Part shown: positions 60,946 through 64,000 of the stretch, one piece after another
Position numbering within the stretch: position 1 is the first letter of the stretch
Layout: every line of letters starts with the position of its first letter
Source: Clavelina lepadiformis
Taxonomy: Eukaryota; Chordata; Ascidiacea; Aplousobranchia; Clavelinidae
Direction: 5' to 3'
Assembly: GCF_947623445.1 (NCBI RefSeq)
Contig: NC_135242.1
Coordinates: forward strand, 4,588,001-4,652,000
DNA length: 64,000 nt
Program-made: the position numbers and the translations under genes
Notes under the pieces: generated by a model
The model's input: only the letters and a program-made list of their open reading frames with translations
What the model was told of the DNA's origin: nothing
The model's database searches: none

Positions 60946-63670
60946 CTAAAAAACACAATCAATTTGATTTCAAGAGAAAACAGTATTCAGAGTCCCACGG
61001 CCGTCTAGCTTGAACACAGTGCGAAAACAACGTAATATGAGTATCAAGAGCCGCGCTGCTGTAAACCATCGTAATCAGGCAAAGAATTTGCTGTATAATG
61101 CAATCCTAGTCTACAGTCAAGTTGTTAACGCCGGACATTTCTTCGTAACTGTCAAGTGCGTTAACCCTAAAGGTTGTTTGTTATTTGCGTTTGCAAGTCC
61201 AGGTGGCTCTTCACGTTCGAGTGTTTTTCATGAAGGTTCATGACGTACGTTTGTACCGTACCGAGATGAAATATCTCTCTTAACGATGCGAATCAACCAC
61301 ATGAATTATAAATTGCAATCCTGGAGCGGCTTTGAGCGACAACCGATTATCATGTCTCTGGTATTAAAATAATAACTTCTCTTAAACCCTTGAGTTTGCA
61401 AAAACAAAATTTGAAACTCCAAGTGAAATCATTCCATTATCTGAAAATGGTTGATTGACGTCATTGCTACGTCACATTTCTACTACTGAGCGACATGGGA
61501 TTAAAAGCCAGTTGTAAACCGGACTTTATACGGCAGCAAAGTAACATCGGAGTAGATTTGGTTGACGGGGTCTAATCAATTAAAAGTCTGATCAGCATGC
61601 TGTAGTGGCTATCGTACTTCGTCACCATTTATACGGCAGCAAATTAACACGGAAGTAGCTTTAATTGATTGGACCTGGTAAAATGAAAGTCTAACTAGTA
61701 GGTGCTGTAGCAACGGTTATTCCTCGTCAAAAAAACAACACCAGTTTCGAGAAAACAACATTAATTATATTGATAGACCTAGCATTGTCCACTTATAACA
61801 ATTATAATTAATCACTTTTATGCAAGAACGGCGCGTATAGACCCAAAATGCGCAAATTGTGTGAACAACTTACAGATTTACAAGTGCCTATAAACGAAGA
61901 GTTGAAGTACTGACAGCTACCGGTACTGTAAATAGCTATTTGTTTCATAGCAACGTAGAAGTGCTGGAACGTTTACAAGATAATATTCCGTGTTCAATGC
62001 ATTTTCTTCTGTTTACCTTCATTCGCAAAAGATTTGTTGCAACTACAGTTCCTGATACTTTCAAGTCAAAATTTAACGCAAAGTGCCGATGTCGATGAAG
62101 GTTGTGCCGCCGACGGGGCGTCATTAACTTTGGAAGGTCGGCTGCTCAGCAAGACAGCCATTGCTGGGACCAGTTTCGCTTTTATTTCCAGAGAAAATCG
62201 TTTTACATCAGATTAATTGTTAGAGGATGCCTTAAGTTAAAAACAAAGAACTTAACTGTATAAGGTGGACGTTAGTGCTGGTGATTGTCCAAAATCCCAA
62301 ACAATAAAGCGTCAATTGGACGAATGTTTACGGATAGGCCTACATACGATCGTGTGACTTATAGGGAACTTTTCCATTCTTTATTGGCTCGAGCTGGCAA
62401 CATGGCCGCAAGTATCGAATTTCACTCAAAACAAGTTATGCTGTTTGTTTGCTGCTACTCTTTCATCATAATTGCTTTACTCATCTGCTGTTAGTTGCCT
62501 TTAGAAGCACATAAAAATCGCGTCCGTTTCTCACTTAGTCTAATGCATCTTTAGTCTAGTCGTCACATAAACTAATGCAACATATCCCTTGTGTATAATG
62601 GTACTACAAGGTATTCGCACGTCAAGACAAATTAGATTTCGTGTCATTAAGTGCTGTGCGGACGGACGATTCCAAACCATACTTTACAAAGGACAAGCAA
62701 CGGTTGTTTTGTAACTGTGCTCGTGGCCCAATTGTCGTCAATACCGTCTTACGCTGTAAAGTTTATTAAATAACACAGTTAAATATGTCATTGCATGCTT
62801 AAACGGATCTTATGGTAAATTAGTATCGCCGCTTTTCTTGAAAAAGGTAACACACAACTATAAGTTTGACAATAAAAAAAATAGTATCTATGCACGCAAT
62901 TATGAATAACGGGTTTTAAAACATCTTTTAATGACTCATTAGTTCATCAGTTACAGTCTCGCTACCATGGAAAGCCAGTAAATAAACCAAGCCGAAATTT
63001 GCGTACATTGAAAGAAGACATTGTTATTTTTTCCAGGCTAAACGTTGTTTGCCACTGACGTTGTGTTTAACGTCAAAGTATTGAGACTAAGCAAACACTA
63101 ATATTTTGACTGGAGCCAAGTTGAAAAGCTTGTGGCGCAATCCTTCGCACGGTTATCTTTATGTATTATATAAGTAGCATCAAATGTTCTGCGATACGCT
63201 TGTTCTTGATAAAACAAAACACAAAAATATATCACCCCAGCTCCAGGGGTGAGGGAGAAGGGGCATGGATTCAATATCACACAAAAATATGACCATAAAA
63301 TCAAAAAACGTCCAAAAACAGGAAGCAGAACCCTATAAGGAGGTTGTGTTTTGATTCGGTTGATAAGGAAAACGCAAAATATTTTTACATGCCACGTGAG
63401 CGTAACACCTTCACTTTACACCGATTTAAGTGGTTACATTCATACTAACCTTTGTTCCGTGTTTTGCCAGATGCCGACTAAAGGATAAAAAGCGTTATTC
63501 CGGTGTGTTAATCCGCAACGATGGGAGAAAGTTCTAATGTTTACAGGAAATTTGTATCGATTTTCGGCGATGAAGAACCAAAGCAAATATAATAAACTTA
63601 TAAATAAATCCATTCTACCTTGTGTGTAATTGTCGAGTGAATAAAAAAGATTAAGCCTAAAATCGTGACT
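60946..63670. other. Non-coding region upstream of the GPCR exons
   Basis: Probably the 5' intron or promoter of the GPCR gene. Only short ORFs with no family resemblance. It holds a diverged tandem repeat at 61525-61730. Confidence 0.4.
61525..61730. repeat. Two-copy diverged tandem repeat, about 103-bp unit
   Basis: Unit 1 starts TTTATACGGCAGCAAAGTAA at 61525 and unit 2 starts TTTATACGGCAGCAAATTAA at 61628. Both go on through GGAAGTAG-like, AAAGTCT and TGCTGTAG motifs to a (C/A)TTCxTCGTCA end. The copies differ by scattered substitutions and small indels, so the duplication is not recent. Confidence 0.65.
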
Positions 63671-64000
63671 CTAAACCGCGATTTTGGAAACCGATTTTCT
63701 TACGTCATCTAAATAAAGATTGTTCCACTCCTGGTACGTAAATCTCAAGGTTATGTTCTCATATCCGGTCACGAGTTTCACCTCAACCAATAGCGTACGA
63801 GTTTCATTGACAAGCCATATAGGGATTGAGGTGGTTTTAAAAAGACTTCTGCGTTCAATTAGAGTAATATCAGTGAGACCATATTTTACTAAAAGATCTA
63901 GAAGTGTCTGTTTGTTAGGATGTATTTGTGAAATTTTCCTCTTCATATCTGCATATTGTCGGTAACTTAACCCAAATAAACCGGTAATGGAATCTCCAGA
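63671..64000 (-). CDS. ORF open to the window edge, unknown
   Basis: On the minus strand the frame is open from the window edge down to a stop at 63671-63673, at least 109 residues; an internal ATG is at 63944-63946. It contains LFGLSYRQYADMKRKI and KTSIPIWLVNETRTLLVEVK-like text, and reads like a globular protein rather than low-complexity chance ORF. I do not recognise the family. It could be the last exon of a host gene or a transposon-encoded protein; the missing part lies beyond the window. Confidence 0.4.
   Translation of the reverse strand, partial: SGDSITGLFGLSYRQYADMKRKISQIHPNKQTLLDLLVKYGLTDITLIERRSLFKTTSIPIWLVNETRTLLVEVKLVTGYENITLRFTYQEWNNLYLDDVRKSVSKIAV

Overview
This is a stretch of metazoan nuclear DNA, most probably from a tunicate of the Ciona type (inference). 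The protein-coding content is animal: a sorbin/vinexin-type SH3 adaptor, a SKAP adaptor, mitochondrial MCCC1, an SLC16-type transporter, a class A GPCR and two claudin-like tetraspanins. Genes are compact, with many short exons, small GT-AG introns and AT-rich spacers. Several introns hold short DNA transposons, mainly non-autonomous hAT elements. I saw no bacterial operons, CRISPR arrays or rRNA.

Layout. About 1.1-15.7 kb (+): a SORBS-family gene with a SoHo region and three C-terminal SH3 domains, with two hAT-type elements in one intron. 17.3-18.9 kb and 21.9-23.9 kb (-): two tandem, highly similar four-exon genes for claudin-like four-TM proteins with an unusually long second extracellular loop. 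27.0-32.1 kb (+): a complete 16-exon SKAP1/2-like gene (PH plus SH3) with eight Tyr-acidic docking motifs. 33.6-34.8 kb: a decayed Tc1 element split by a hAT element. 35.3-41.4 kb (+): MCCC1 in seven exons; intron 3 holds a piggyBac remnant that itself contains a hAT MITE, and intron 4 holds another hAT MITE. 43.2-49.5 kb (-): an SLC16/MCT-like transporter, with an acidic ORF just upstream at 49.8-50.3 kb. 50.3-57.4 kb: no recognisable gene. 57.4-60.9 kb (-): a class A GPCR with TM3 to the C-terminus visible and no TM1-TM2 exon found. The last 0.3 kb holds an ORF that stays open to the window edge.

The gene models were assembled by hand from splice consensus, reading phase and family motifs. 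The SORBS, SKAP and MCCC1 models keep frame through 23, 16 and 7 exons. SORBS and SKAP proteins are both Src-family and actin-linked scaffold adaptors, but nothing here shows co-regulation. MCCC1, the transporter and the GPCR look like unrelated neighbours.
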